Of a DNA stretch of 64,000 nt, positions 9,801 through 20,692 are shown piece by piece (position 1 is the stretch's first letter; each line of letters opens with the position of its first letter). The position numbers and the translations under genes are program-made. This stretch comes from Procambarus clarkii (taxonomy: Eukaryota > Arthropoda > Malacostraca > Decapoda > Cambaridae). The stretch lies in assembly GCF_040958095.1 (NCBI RefSeq), contig NC_091199.1, positions 31,840,008 to 31,904,007 on the forward strand, written 5' to 3'. The notes below the pieces were generated by a model. The model saw only the letters and a program-made list of their open reading frames with translations, was not told the origin of the DNA and ran no database searches.

Positions 9801-12609
9801 GACTGAGAATAACTTTGAGGATGCGAGTAAATTTTTGAGTGTTTGAGAGTGTCTTTTGTTATCTTGAAGAGTAACTTTGGTGTTACGGAGAGCACCTTTG
9901 ACTATTTTTCTTACTTAACGACATATAATTTTTACGAAAGTGCTGAAAAAGTTACATTTGACTATTTTTTCTTACTTAGCGACATATAATTTTAGTTACG
10001 AAAGTGTTGAAAAAGTTACATTTGACTATTTTAGTTGAGGAAAAAGACAAAATATGACGACAGTGACTATTTTAGTGCTCCACAAAGTATAATGCCAGTT
10101 AAGAACGACGATGATAGATATCTTTGACTATATTTTCTTACTTGACTATGGATAAAGTTAGTTATGAACAGTGCTGAAAAGATTCCTTTGACAATTTTTA
10201 GCTAAGCGAAAGGCTGTTTTAGTTAAGAACGGTGTTGAATGAGATTAATCCTGACTATTTTCAGATGAGAGAAGTGATATTTCAGTTAAGAAATGACAAG
10301 GAAACATGATGAAGTAACTATTTTTAGTTGACCGATGAACACTTTTAGTTATGGAAAAAGACAAAACATGATGACAGTGACTATTTTGTGCTCCCCAAAG
10401 TATAATGTCAGTTAAGAACAGCGATGAAAGATATCTTTGGTTATTTTTTCTTACTTGACAAAACATAATTTTAGTTAAGCAAAAGACAAAACATGATGAA
10501 CATGACTTTTTCTGATGATTGGCGGATAATTTTAGTTATGAAATGACAATGAAACATGAAGAACACGGTTATTTTCCGTTGACTAGGGAATAAGTTTAGT
10601 TATGAACAGTTTTGGAAAGTTTCCTTTGACAATTTTTGGTTGATTGGATAATAAGTTAGTTGATAAATGAGGAAAGTGACTATGTTTCAGTTGATTGGCG
10701 AAAGATTTTTAGTTAAGAAGTTACAAGAAAGGTTTGTCTTTTGTAAATTTGGAACTGAATAAAGTGTAGATTTGTTTAAGAACATGGCTGGTAGAACTAT
10801 TAAGTTGACAACGAGAATTACTTTGATATAGTTTTGAAAATAAAACTTGGTGACTAAAATTGTTGAGGGAACTGTATTGCTGATGCTAATATTTGACAAA
10901 GAACTAGTTAGCGAATGGAAGAAACAAAGAACATAAAAAAAATTGAGGTTAAGTAAGGGAATGAACACAGTGAACATACGGTGAACACAGAAAACATGTA
11001 AGAAAAAGTTGATGAATAGAGTGAACATGCAGGGAATATGAACTTATAGAGAATATGAAGACATGATAAGGAACATAGGGAATACAAAGAATGAACACTG
11101 AACGTGTGAAGAACAAGCTAGAACATTGAGAACATGAATATTGAGTATAAAAGTTATACAGAGAACATATGATGTACATAGAAAATATGACTAGAATTTG
11201 CAGAGAACATAATGAGACTAAGAGAAAGATTACAGAAAAAATGAGAAAAAACAGGTGAAAAGAATTGAACTGAGCATGCTGTGAACATTTGTAGAACATG
11301 GAATGAACACAGAAAACATGGACAAAATGTGGAGAACGCAGCTGAATATAGAGAAAATATGCAAATACAGGGGGACAAGAGCTGGAGCTCTGTAACTGAC
11401 TTGATCTTATTTACTACGTCTGAAATATGACTGTTTAAAATTTCAGGGGGATTGGACTGCTAGTAGCGAAAATGTGGTTTCTGCCAAATTTGGGTCTTTA
11501 ATTAGACTCTGATTAATTTCGATCATGAACTGGACTCTGAATATTTTGGCACAAAGTAGACTCTGGCGAATTTTGCTAGAAAACTGGACTCTGATGAATT
11601 TCGATCAAGAACTGGACTCTGTCAAATTTTCACAGATTACAGGACACTGATGAAATTTGCTAGAAAACTGGACTCTGATGAATTTGCTATTAAAGTAGAC
11701 TCTGTTCATTTTTAGATATAAAATGGTCTCTGATGAAATATGAGCTAAAACTGTTTCTGACTAATTTTGATCTCAAAGTAGACTCTGGCGAATTTTCGGT
11801 ATAAACTGGACTCTGATGAAATATGAGCTTAAAACTGGGCTCTGTTCAATTTTGGTCTTTACAGATGAAATAGCCGTAAATGGATATAAAACTAAATGTT
11901 ATGGATAAGTTGTCTGTTTTCCTTAACAAAACATCTAAGACAATATTCTCTGAAAATGGTCCTTTTACAAATTCGGTCATAAACATATAAATAAACTTCT
12001 ATGATTATTTGAAACTCTGAAAATAGTTGTAAGGACATAGGAGGAGAGAGAGAGAGAGGAGGGACGGTCCAGATATTATGGAGAAGATAAGATATGATAA
12101 GAGGAGACTGGCTGGCCGGGCGTAAGGTAAATAAAGGTGACGCGAGAGATTGCGAGGTAAGGGGGAGGGAGGAGGGTGTGAGGTACGAGCCCCTGAAAAC
12201 CCTGACTTACAAAGGTGATTTTCTAAATTTACCTCAAAAACTATGGCTTACATAGACGATATTTGTAAGTTGAAAACATGTAAAATATGTCCGTAGAGTT
12301 ATCCTGGAAACCCTAAAGCGCTACACACGATATTTGAATTTCTCCCATAAGCCCTTAACAAACTTCTATGTCTCGGAAATTATTTTCATCATAAGAAATC
12401 CTTACTTCTAAAATCTGTGACTGACAAAATTTACCTGAAAACCCTGGCTAACACGCGGGATATTTCCCAGAAAAAAAAAGGAGCCGCTGGCGTGTACAGT
12501 CCACAGGGGTTCTCTGGCCTGAAAAAAAAGGGAGCCGCTGGCGTGTACAGTCCACAGGGGTCCTCCGGCCTGAAAAAAAAGGAGCCGCTGGCGTGTCATC
12601 CCTACTACT
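6852..12609. repeat. Right inverted-repeat arm of the foldback element
   Basis: Reverse complement of 541-6467 at what looks like 98-99% identity by eye. It carries the same order of tandem-repeat families in mirror image: TTAGG-like block at ~7520-8050, tttgatga/gagaataac block at ~8150-9880, longer repeats at ~9880-10680, gaacat-rich block at ~10950-11390, actggactctg block at ~11460-11830, and 52-bp terminal repeats at ~12431-12609. No gene was seen. Confidence 0.93.
7520..8050. repeat. Degenerate telomere-like TTAGG array, right arm
   Basis: Mirror copy of 5270-5810, reading taggtaagttaggttaag on the + strand. TTAGG-type repeats therefore face each other across the centre of the palindrome. 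Confidence 0.75.
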
Positions 12610-12615
12610 GGTGGT
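12610..12615. other. Right 6-bp target site duplication (GGTGGT)
   Basis: GGTGGT follows the terminal CCCTACTACT and matches the six bases before the other end. It is followed by tacccgtgaccag, the normal continuation of the minisatellite unit. Confidence 0.85.
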
Positions 12616-15600
12616 TACCCGTGACCAGCCCCAGAGACCAGGTGGTTACCCGTGACCAGCCCCAGGGACCAGATGGTGACCCGTGACCAGCCCCAGGGAC
12701 CAGGTGGTGACCCATGACCAGCCCCAGGGACCAGGAGGTGACCCGTGACCAGCCCCAGGGACCAGGTGGTGACCCGTGACCTGCCCAAGAGACCAGGTGG
12801 TTACCCGTGACCAGCCCCAGGGACCAGGTGGTGACCCATGACCAGCCCCAGGGACCCGGTGGTGACCCGTGACCAGCCCCAGGGACCAGGTGGTGACCCG
12901 TGACTAGCCCCAGGGACCAGGTGGTGACCAGCCACAGGGACCAGGTGTTGACCAGCCCCAGGGACCAGGTGGTGACCCGTGACCAGCCCCAGGGACCAGG
13001 TGGTGACATGTGACCAGCCCCAGGGACCAGGTGGTGACCCTTGACCAGCCCCAGGGACCAGGTGGTGACCAGCCACAGGGACAGGTGTTGACCAGTCCCA
13101 GGGACCAGGTGGTGACCCTTGACCAGCACCAGGGACCAGGTGGTGACCCGTGACCAGCCCCAGGGACCAGGTGGTGACCCGTGACCAGCCCCAGGGACCA
13201 GGTGGTGACCAGCCACAGGGACAGGTGTTGACCAGCCCCAGGGACCAGGTGGTGACCCTTGACCAGCACCAGGGACCAGGTGGTGACCAGTGACCAGCCC
13301 CAGGGACCAGGTGGTGACCCGTGACCAGACCCAGGGACCAGGTGGTGACCCGTGACCAGCCCCAGGGACCAGGTGGTTACCCGTGACCAGCACCAGGGAC
13401 CAGGTGGTGACCCGTGACCAGCCCCAGGGACCAGGTGGTGACCCGTGACCAGCCCCAGGGACCAGGTGGTTACCCGTGACCAGCACCAGGGACCAAGTGG
13501 TGACCCGTGACCAGCCCCAGGGACCAGGTGGTGACCCGTGACCAGCCCCAGGGACCAGGTGGTGACCCGTGACCAGCCCCCGGGACCAGGTGGTGACCAG
13601 CCACAGGGACCAGGTGTTGACCAGCCCCAGGGACCAGGTGGTGACCAGCCACACGGACCAGGTGTTGACCAGCCCCAGGGACCAGGTGGTGACCCTTGAC
13701 CAGCACCAGGGACCAGGTGGTGACCAGTGACCAGCCCCAGGGACCAGGTGGTGACCCGTGACCAGCCCCAGGGACCAGGTGGTGACCCGTGACCAGCACC
13801 AGGGACCAGGTGGTGACCCGTGACCAGCACCAGGGACCAGGTGGTGACCCGTGACCAGCCCCAGGGACCAGGTGGTGACGTGTGACCAGCCCCAGGGACC
13901 AGGTGGTGACCAGCCACAGGGATCAGGTGTTGACCAGCCCCAGGGACCAGGTGGTGACCCTTGACCAGCACCAGGGACCAGGTGGTGACCAGTGACCAGC
14001 CCCAGGGACCAGGTGGTGACCCGTGACCAGACCCAGGGACCAGGTGGTGACCCGTGACCAGACCCAGGGACCAGGTGGTGACCCGTGACCAGCCCCAGGG
14101 ACCAGGTGGTGACCCTTGACCAGCACCAGGGACCAGGTGGTGACCAGTGACCAGCCCCAGGGACCAGGTGGTGACCCGTGACCAGCCCCAGGGACCAGGT
14201 GGTGACCCGTGACCAGCCCCAGGGACCAGGTGGTGACCCATGACCAGCCCCAGAGACCAGGTTGTTACCCGTGACCAGCCCCAGAGACCAGGTGGTTACC
14301 CGTGACCAGCCCCAGGGACCAGATGGTGACCCGTGACCAGCCCCAGGGACCAGGTGGTGACCCATGACCAGCCCCAGGGACCAGGAGGTGACCCGTGACC
14401 AGCCCCAGGGACCAGGTGGTGACCCGTGACCTGCCCAAGAGACCAGGTGGTTACCCGTGACCAGCCCCAGGGACCAGGTGGTGACCCATGACCAGCCCCA
14501 GGGACCCGGTGGTGACCCGTGACCAGCCCCAGGGACCAGGTGGTGACCCGTGACCAGCCCCAGGGACCAGGTGGTGACACGTAACCAGCCCCAGGGACCA
14601 GGTGGTGACCCGTGACCGGCACCAGGGACCAGGCGGTGACCCGTGACCAGCCCCAGGGACCAGGTGGTGACCCGTGACCAGCTCCAGGGACCAGGTGGTG
14701 ACCCGTGACCAGCCCCAGGGACCAGGTGGTGACCCGTGACCAGCACCAGGGATCAGGTAGTGACCAGCCCCAGGGACAAGGTGGTGACCCGTGACCAGCC
14801 CCAGGGACCAGGTGGTGACCTATGACCAGCCCCAGGGACCAGGTGATGACCCGTGACCAGCACAAGGGACCAGGTGGTGACCCGTGACCAGCCCATAGGA
14901 CCAGGTGGTGACCCGTGACCAGCCCCAGGGACCAGGTGGTGACCCGTGACCAGCCCCAGAGACCAGGTGGTGACCCGTGACCAGCCCCAGGGACCAGGTG
15001 GTGACCCGTGACCAGCCCCAGGGACCAGGTGGTGACCCGTGACCAGCCCCAGGGACCAGGTGGTGACCCGTGGCCAACCCCAGCGACCAGGGGATTACCC
15101 GTGACCATCCCCAGGGACCAGGTGGTGACCCGTGACCAGCCCCAGGGACATAGGGGTGACCCGTGACCAGCCCTAGGGACCAGGGAGTGACCCGTGACCA
15201 GCCCCAGGGACCAGGGGTGACCTGTGACCAGCCCCAGGAACAGGTGGTGACCCGTGACCAGCCGCAGGGACCAGGTGGTAACCCGTGACCAGCCCCAGGG
15301 ACCAGGTGGTGACCCGTGACCAGCCCCAGGGACCAGGTGGTGACCTGTTTAGCCCCAGGGACCAGGTGGTGACCCTTGACCAGCACCAGGGAACAGATGG
15401 TGACCCGTGACCAGCACCAGGGAACAGATGGTGACCCGTGACCAGCCCCAGGGACCAGGTGGTAACCCGTGACCAGCCCCAGGGTCCAGGTGGTGACCCG
15501 TGACCAGCACCAGGGAACAGATGGTGACCCGTGACCAGCACCAGGGAACCGATGGTGACCCGTGACCAGCCCCAGGGACTAGGTGGTGATCCGTGACCAG

Positions 15601-16715
15601 CCCCTGGGACCAGGTGGTGACCTGTGACCAGCACCAGGGACCAGGTGGTGACCAGCCCCAGGGAACAGGTGGTGAACAGCCCCAGGGACCAGGTAGTGAC
15701 CAGCACCAGGGAACAGGTGGTGACCAGCCTCTGGGACCAGGTGGTGACCCGTGACCAGCACCAGGGACCAGGTGGTGACCCGTGACCAGCCCCAGAGACC
15801 AGGTGGTGACCCGTGACCAGCCCCAGGGACCAGGTGGTGACCACCCCCAGGGAACAGGGAACAGCCCAAGGGACCAGGTAGTGACCAGCACCAGGGACCA
15901 GGTGGTGACCAGCCCTTGGGACCAGGTGGTGACCCGTGACCAGCCCCAGGGACCAAGTGGTGACCCGTGACCAGCCCCAGGGACCAGGTGGTGACCCCTG
16001 ACAAGCCCCAGGTACCAGGGGGTGACCCGTGACCACCCCCAGAGACCAGGAGGTGACCCGTGAGCAGCCCCAGGGACCAGGTGGTGACCCATGACCAGCC
16101 CCAGGGACCAGGTGGTGACCCGTGACCAGCCCCAGGGGACCAGGTGGTGACCCGTGACCAGCCCCAGGGACCAGATGGTGACCCGTGACCAGCCCCAGGG
16201 ACCAGGTGGTGACCAGCCCCAGGGACCAGGGGGTGACCCGTGACCAGCCTCAGGGACTAAGTGGTGACCCGTGACCAGCCTCAGGGACTAAGTGGTGACC
16301 CGTGACCAGCCCCAGGGACCAGGGGGTGACCCGTGACCAGCCTCAGGGACTAAGTGGTGACCTGTGACCAGCCCCAGGGACCAGGGTGTGACCCGTGACC
16401 AGCCTCAGGGACTAAGTGGTGACCCGTGACCAGTTCCAGGTGGTGACCCGTGGCCAGCCTCAGGGACCAGGGGGTGACCCGTGACCAGCCTCAGGGACTA
16501 AGTGGTGACCCGTGACCAGTTCCAGGGACCAGGGGGTGACCCGTGACCAGTTCCAGGGACCAGGGGGTGACCCGTGACCAGCCTCAGGGACTAAATGGTG
16601 ACCCGTGACCAGTTCCAGGGACCAGGGGGTGACCCGTGACCAGTTCCAGGGACCAGGGGGTGACCCGAGACCAGTTCCAGGGACCAGGGGGTGACCCGTG
16701 ACCAGCTTCAGGGAC
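12616..16715. repeat. 31-bp minisatellite, right block
   Basis: About 4.1 kb of the same 31-bp unit as 1-540, with variant units (ccacagggaccaggtgttgacc, ctgcccaagagaccag) that mark a larger duplication. 12616-12900 matches 14266-14550, and 1-540 matches 13725-14265, an offset of 1650 bp. Toward 16200-16715 units become cctcagggactaagtgg and gttccagggaccaggggg types. Because 31 is not a multiple of three, stop-free minus-strand frames of up to 713 codons arise that repeat a 31-residue Gly/Pro/Trp/His-rich block. I do not regard them as genes. Confidence 0.95.
14256..14275. other. Paralogous empty site for the foldback insertion
   Basis: accaggttgttacccgtgac corresponds base for base to left flank (to 540) plus right flank (from 12616) with one substitution in the duplicated hexamer (ggttgt for ggtggt). 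It shows what the locus looks like without the element and supports a 6-bp target duplication. Confidence 0.8.
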
Positions 16716-16889
16716 CAACTGAGGTCGGCCATAATTATCTTCACATAATTAACCAACTTTTCCTCCAGTGATTGTAATGTTAAACAATAAAACTCAATAC
16801 GATACTTTTTTTCCTCTCATGAGGGAAATATTTGATGAGTTGAGGGTAACCCTAAGTAAAATTAATCTCAGTATTCCAGCCTTTATTCC

Positions 16890-18080
16890 ATATGTTTATG
16901 TATTGATTATTTGCTTTTGATACCTGAGATTATGACTCCTAGATATTTCTCCAATAAATTCTTCAGATGTTTAATATTGTCCAGGTGATATATGGAAACT
17001 CTAGTATTATTATTACTAAGATCAAATCCCAACATTTTACAGCATTAAGCTGCATCCGCTAATGTTTTGTCTACGTGGAAAGTCTATACAGATTGTCTTT
17101 TAGCTTTTTTGTGAGTTTAACTCCCACATGGAACGTAAATCCCCGAGGGATTTAACTCCATTCACGCCAACTCTCTGCTGTCTTTATTAATAACCAAGAT
17201 CTAATCAAAGATAAACCGCCATTACCATGTGCCTCCAGCTCTTTAGTCTTGTGTGGCGCAGTATTAAAGACCTTGTTGGTGTCAAGTTAAAGAATGTTAC
17301 AGTCTTTCCTACTATCACCTTGAAATTTACAGGAAAAGAATGATAAAAATGTCTTAAACATGAACGGCCCTTAGTGAAACCTTTTCAAGGTGAAAACGAA
17401 TTGCTTTGGCAATTATCAATTAAATCCATTTGCAGCAATTGGCACCCCATCATCAACCATCCATCACTTCGGTACTCTGCTCGAGTCTAATGATTAATTA
17501 AACATGGTAGACAATGGGTCACTAAGCTTTGCTTTACCTTACTTAATCTCCCTGGATAATGTTTTGTCTGGCTCTGGGGACTAGTTTGTCCTCAGTTTGA
17601 ATATTGTTTAATAACTTCCTCGCTAGTAACTACTAAACTAATTAACTACTAAACTAGTTAACTACTAAATTAGTCATCTCGACCTTCAAAGATTTGTTCT
17701 GCTGAATGCATAGTTGAGTTTCTTTAGTAAAATACAGAGATGAAGAATTTATTTGAAATACGTCACATTTCTCTTTCATTCTCAGTTACCTGACCTGCCT
17801 CAGATATAATTTGTGCAGTCTTTTCCTTAATCTTTCTTTTATATATCAGAAAAAATGTTTTAGAAATTGTCATTTCCTGGTCTGCTTTACACACTTCATA
17901 ATTTCTTGATGCTTTCATTATTTCTAACATTTCTAGCTAGTTTGGGATATTGTTGTTCAAGATTGACTTCCTCATTCTCAGGCCTTTGATCATAGTTTTT
18001 CCTACAGATAAGGTTTTTAATCACATGATTATCCATTTGAGGTCATTGTTATTTGACCTAACCAATCTTGATGGTACACC
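16890..18080 (-). pseudogene. Decayed non-LTR retrotransposon (LINE) reverse transcriptase fragment
   Basis: Read 18080 to 16890 on the minus strand, this shows scattered but ordered remnants of a CR1/Jockey-like LINE. They are the linker before the RT (words resembling NEREM.NVF.KFF near 17760), GFTKGRSCL near 17380, KVFNTAPHK and LEAHGNGG near 17250, a WSEKW-like stretch with MQLNAVKC near 17040, and EKYLGVIIS near 16950. Many stops and frame changes intervene, so it is an old dead copy. It is recognised by motif order only; the exact ends are uncertain and no poly-A tail was seen. Confidence 0.6.
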
Positions 18081-18175
18081 ACATCTTTGGTCTTTATTAA
18101 GCATGTTTAATTATATTTGTTTGAATATATATTGAAAAGTTTTTAATTTATTTTTGTTAAATCCTTTCTCCCATC

Positions 18176-18434
18176 TTCTTGAGGTTATTTTGAGATGATT
18201 TCGGGGCCTAGCGTCCCCGCGGCCCGGTCCTCGACCAGGCCTCTTGCTACACACACCTAAAATAGCAGAACGTAGCAGCTGTAACTTCCAGGTACCTATT
18301 TACTTCTAGGTAACAGGAGCATCAGAGTGAAAGAAACTTTTTGCCCATTTGTCTCCGCCTCCACTGGGGATCGAACCCGAAACCTCAGGACTACAAATCC
18401 GAAACACTGTCCACCCAGCTGTAAGGCTCCCCAT
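18176..18434 (-). mobile_element. tRNA-derived SINE
   Basis: On the minus strand the head (from ~18434) has a B-box-like gggttcgatccccag preceded by an A-box-like tacagctgggtgg. Then follow the body (gcaaaaagtttctttcactc, ggtaacag, ggtacctgg) and the tail ggcctggtcgaggaccggg ... cggggac ... cccgaaatcatctcaaaat. The same body and tail occur in the SINE at 39318-39565 on the other strand. RNA polymerase III transcription from the internal promoter and LINE-driven reverse transcription are the known mode for this class. Confidence 0.85.
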
Positions 18435-18796
18435 ATTAATATTTCAGTCATGTAGACCTTTACTCTTCACCTTTCACCCATGTTAATACTTCACCCATGT
18501 TGACCTTTACTCTCACCTTTCACCCATGTTAATACTTCACCCATGTTGACCTTTACTCTTCACCTTTCACCCATGTTAATACTTCACCCTTGTTGACCTT
18601 TACTCACACCTTTCACCCATGTTAATACTTCACCCATGTTGACCTTTACTCTCACCTTTCACCCATGTTAATACTTCACCCATGTTGACCTTTACTCTCA
18701 CCTTTCACCCATGTTAATACTTCACCCATGTTGACCTTTACTCTTCACCTTTCACCTATGTTAATACTTCACCCATGTTGACCTTTACTCTTCACG
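18434..18796. repeat. 46-bp tandem repeat
   Basis: About eight copies of a 46-47-bp unit with acttcacccatgttgacc and tttactctcacctttcaccc. The first copy is degenerate. The array abuts the start of the SINE at 18434. Confidence 0.9.
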
Positions 18797-19214
18797 TTGT
18801 CAGATAATATACATTAAGATATTTTAACTTCTCGACGGTGCTTCATAGTCTTCCCGGCTTGGCGCTTTGTTCTGATAATTACTGACATCTTAAGATCTCG
18901 CCATGTGTGAGAGAACCTTTTCCTGGGAGCAACTGTTGTCCCTCGCTGCTCACGTGCAAGTAACCTCATGGCCATTCTTCAGTATGGCGACTATGAAATG
19001 CATAATCTAAATGGGGCCTAACAAGAGAGACATAATGATGAAGAACAATATATCTTGTTAGTTTGGTTTGTTGTCTTAGGCCTATCTACCTCTGGCGGGT
19101 TATTGAGGCCACACAAGAGCTCGCTGACCAAACAGCGAGAATACTTTATGTCAGCACAACTGTAAACAATGGTTACAACCAAGAATGCAAAGGTTGTCCA
19201 ATATGTAAATAAAT
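18797..19214. other. Unassigned sequence
   Basis: No gene or repeat is recognised. A 92-codon minus-strand frame (19018-19296) overlaps the RT remnant on the other strand and shows no family motif. Confidence 0.4.
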
Positions 19215-19370
19215 CTGACTGGTCAAAATGTTGAGTGAGGTACCTCAAGGATCCATCTTGGGCCCAACCCATTAAGATATACATCAATGACATCAATGAG
19301 ATTGTTACAAAACATCAAGTTTGCACATGACACTAAGATTTATGCTAAGGTAGGAAGTGTTTATATTAAG
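19215..19370 (+). pseudogene. LINE reverse transcriptase remnant
   Basis: The + strand contains EVPQGSILGP (near 19236-19265), followed after a short gap and frame change by IYINDINEIV and DTKIYAKV. This is the order of the conserved RT block between the template-contact motif and the catalytic F-A-D-D region. The FADD segment itself is damaged. Short, 5'- and 3'-truncated, no tail visible. Confidence 0.5.
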
Positions 19371-19435
19371 GTAGGAAGTTAGGTCCACCCTAGCTGCCCT
19401 ACACACCAGTGACCATAGTCAACAGCTCTATATAT

Positions 19436-19531
19436 GGACCCCAAAACATCCTGTGGGCGGTAGTGGACACCATACCCATCCAGTGGGCGGTAGTGGACTC
19501 CATACCCATCCTGTAGACGGTAGTGGACCCC
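19436..19531. repeat. 30-bp minisatellite, left fragment
   Basis: Three copies of a 30-bp unit with cccatcctgtgggcggtag and tggaccccata. The array is interrupted at 19531 by a solo LTR and continues at 20693. Confidence 0.85.
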
Positions 19532-20207
19532 TGTTACGGCCACTGTGGGTTGTAACCGGGTTCTTGATGGATGAACTTAAGTGATAGTATCCAACCCCAA
19601 GTCGGTAATGGCTTTCAAGGAGTTGGCTAGGTAAGGTAATGCAACAAAAAAGGGGAGAGATTAACACAACACTGATTCCTTTATCAATATATTCATCACC
19701 TTAAATAGAAACAAAATATGAAATATTACTACACTTAGATGTATATACAGATGTCGCTCTCACATAGGACACCGAGCACTCCACGACACTAACACAATGC
19801 AGCCTTCGACGATCTTCGTGTTTCCCCGACACAGTACCGTTCCCGACCTGACCGGCCACAGTACTGGGAAACACTGACGCGTCTACCTTTGACGTGGGCT
19901 AGCCTACCGGCAGTCTCACGAGGTGCTTCTCTGCCCACAACCACTCTCCAGCCAAGTGCTGGCAGAGTACCTCAGCCACACGCTGAGTGGGGTCACAAAC
20001 CAGTACAGGGGTAGCGATCCCCTGGCAGCAGTCTCTAGCGACCAGCTAGCAGCACTACTTAAGAGGCACCTCCCTGTCGTCAGTCTCTCCCCTAAGCCAG
20101 TCCCGAAGGTACGCCGATCTTTTCAACACTTAAGCACTTGCAGCTACCACACTGCTTCATCGGCGGCGGCTTCCTTGGTCGTTTCCAGGACCATGTGGGG
20201 AGACTGT

Positions 20208-20283
20208 ACTCACCTAGTTGTGCTTGCGGGGGGGTTGAACTCTGGCTCTTTGGTCCCGCCTCTCAACCGTCAATCAACTGTGG
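20208..20283 (-). mobile_element. 3'-terminal fragment of the CR1-like decapod LINE family
   Basis: Contains gtactcacctagttgtgctt, gggttgaactctggctcttt and cccgcctctcaaccgtcaat, matching the 3' end of the LINE at 25600-25690 closely. It is nested in the solo LTR and strongly 5'-truncated. Confidence 0.75.
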
Positions 20284-20341
20284 ACTGCCCAAGATGAACT
20301 GCCTTCTCCAGTACCGCTGCCCCCAGGCGTCACCTCTGTGG

Positions 20342-20478
20342 ACAAAAACGTCATCAATGATCTTATGTCATCAAAAACGTCATCAATGATCTTATGTCAT
20401 CAAAAACGTCATCAATGATCTTATGTCATCAAAAACGTCATCAATGATCTTATGTCATCAAAAACGTCATCAATGATC
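20342..20478. repeat. 29-bp tandem repeat within the solo LTR
   Basis: About 4.7 copies of a 29-bp unit (aaaaacgtcatcaatgatc plus ttatgtcatc), nearly identical to one another, so recently expanded. Confidence 0.9.
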
Positions 20479-20692
20479 AATTTAGCCATTTGATAGCCAC
20501 CACAAGATGACATTGTCCACATTATGTACTATTCCGGGGCAGTTCGGGTGCAGACTCGTAGATGGCGCTGGAACTGCCACTCTACCCCTTAACAAGGGTG
20601 ACGAGTCCGTAACAGTGGGGTTAGAGAGCAAACTCACAGATGGTGCTGACGTTGCTACTCCATACTCCGACGTTGTAGTCGGATTCGTAACA

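Larger units (their letters stand above)
541..12609. mobile_element. Giant palindromic foldback-type DNA element, 12.07 kb
   Basis: The two halves are near-identical reverse complements: position p on the left pairs with about 13320-p for p above ~1700, and about 13151-p nearer the end. The termini are AGTAGTAGGGATGACACG and its exact complement, and the flanks carry a 6-bp duplication. The arms are about 5.93 kb (541-6467) and 5.76 kb (6852-12609) around a 384-bp loop. Each arm is a succession of different short tandem-repeat families. No transposase, polymerase, integrase or other domain is recognisable in any frame, and the open frames present are low-complexity translations. Foldback elements (Drosophila FB, Galileo) are known for long inverted repeats with internal tandem repeats. 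AG termini and 6-bp duplications are also described for Polinton/Maverick elements, but the coding genes of those are absent. It is probably non-autonomous. The superfamily is not determined. Confidence 0.88.
19532..20692. mobile_element. Solo LTR (1161 bp) with 5-bp target duplication
   Basis: Starts TGTTACGG and ends CGTAACA, i.e. TG...CA with 7-bp inverted ends. It is flanked on both sides by ACCCC (19527-19531 and 20693-20697). Joining the flanks through one ACCCC restores an intact minisatellite unit (gtggaccccatacccatcc). No internal retroviral-type genes remain, so this is one LTR left after recombination between the two LTRs of an element. The family (Gypsy or BEL) is not determinable, and its orientation is unknown. 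A LINE 3'-end fragment lies within (20208-20283). The 124-codon frame at 19923-20297 shows no family motif. Confidence 0.8.

Noticed and set aside
541..12609. Palindrome as a sequencing hairpin or assembly artefact
   Set aside because: Arms stop exactly at complementary termini flanked by a 6-bp duplication, flanks are in direct orientation, the loop is unique and arms differ by two 84-bp units. Not formally excluded without reads.
12605..16092. Several long minus-strand frames (up to 713 codons) rich in Gly, Pro, Trp, His
   Set aside because: Translations of a stop-free 31-bp minisatellite; equivalent frames exist in all three phases and no protein family is recognised.
19923..20297. 124-codon frame as a host or retroelement gene
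   Set aside because: Lies within the solo LTR and a nested LINE tail; no motif.
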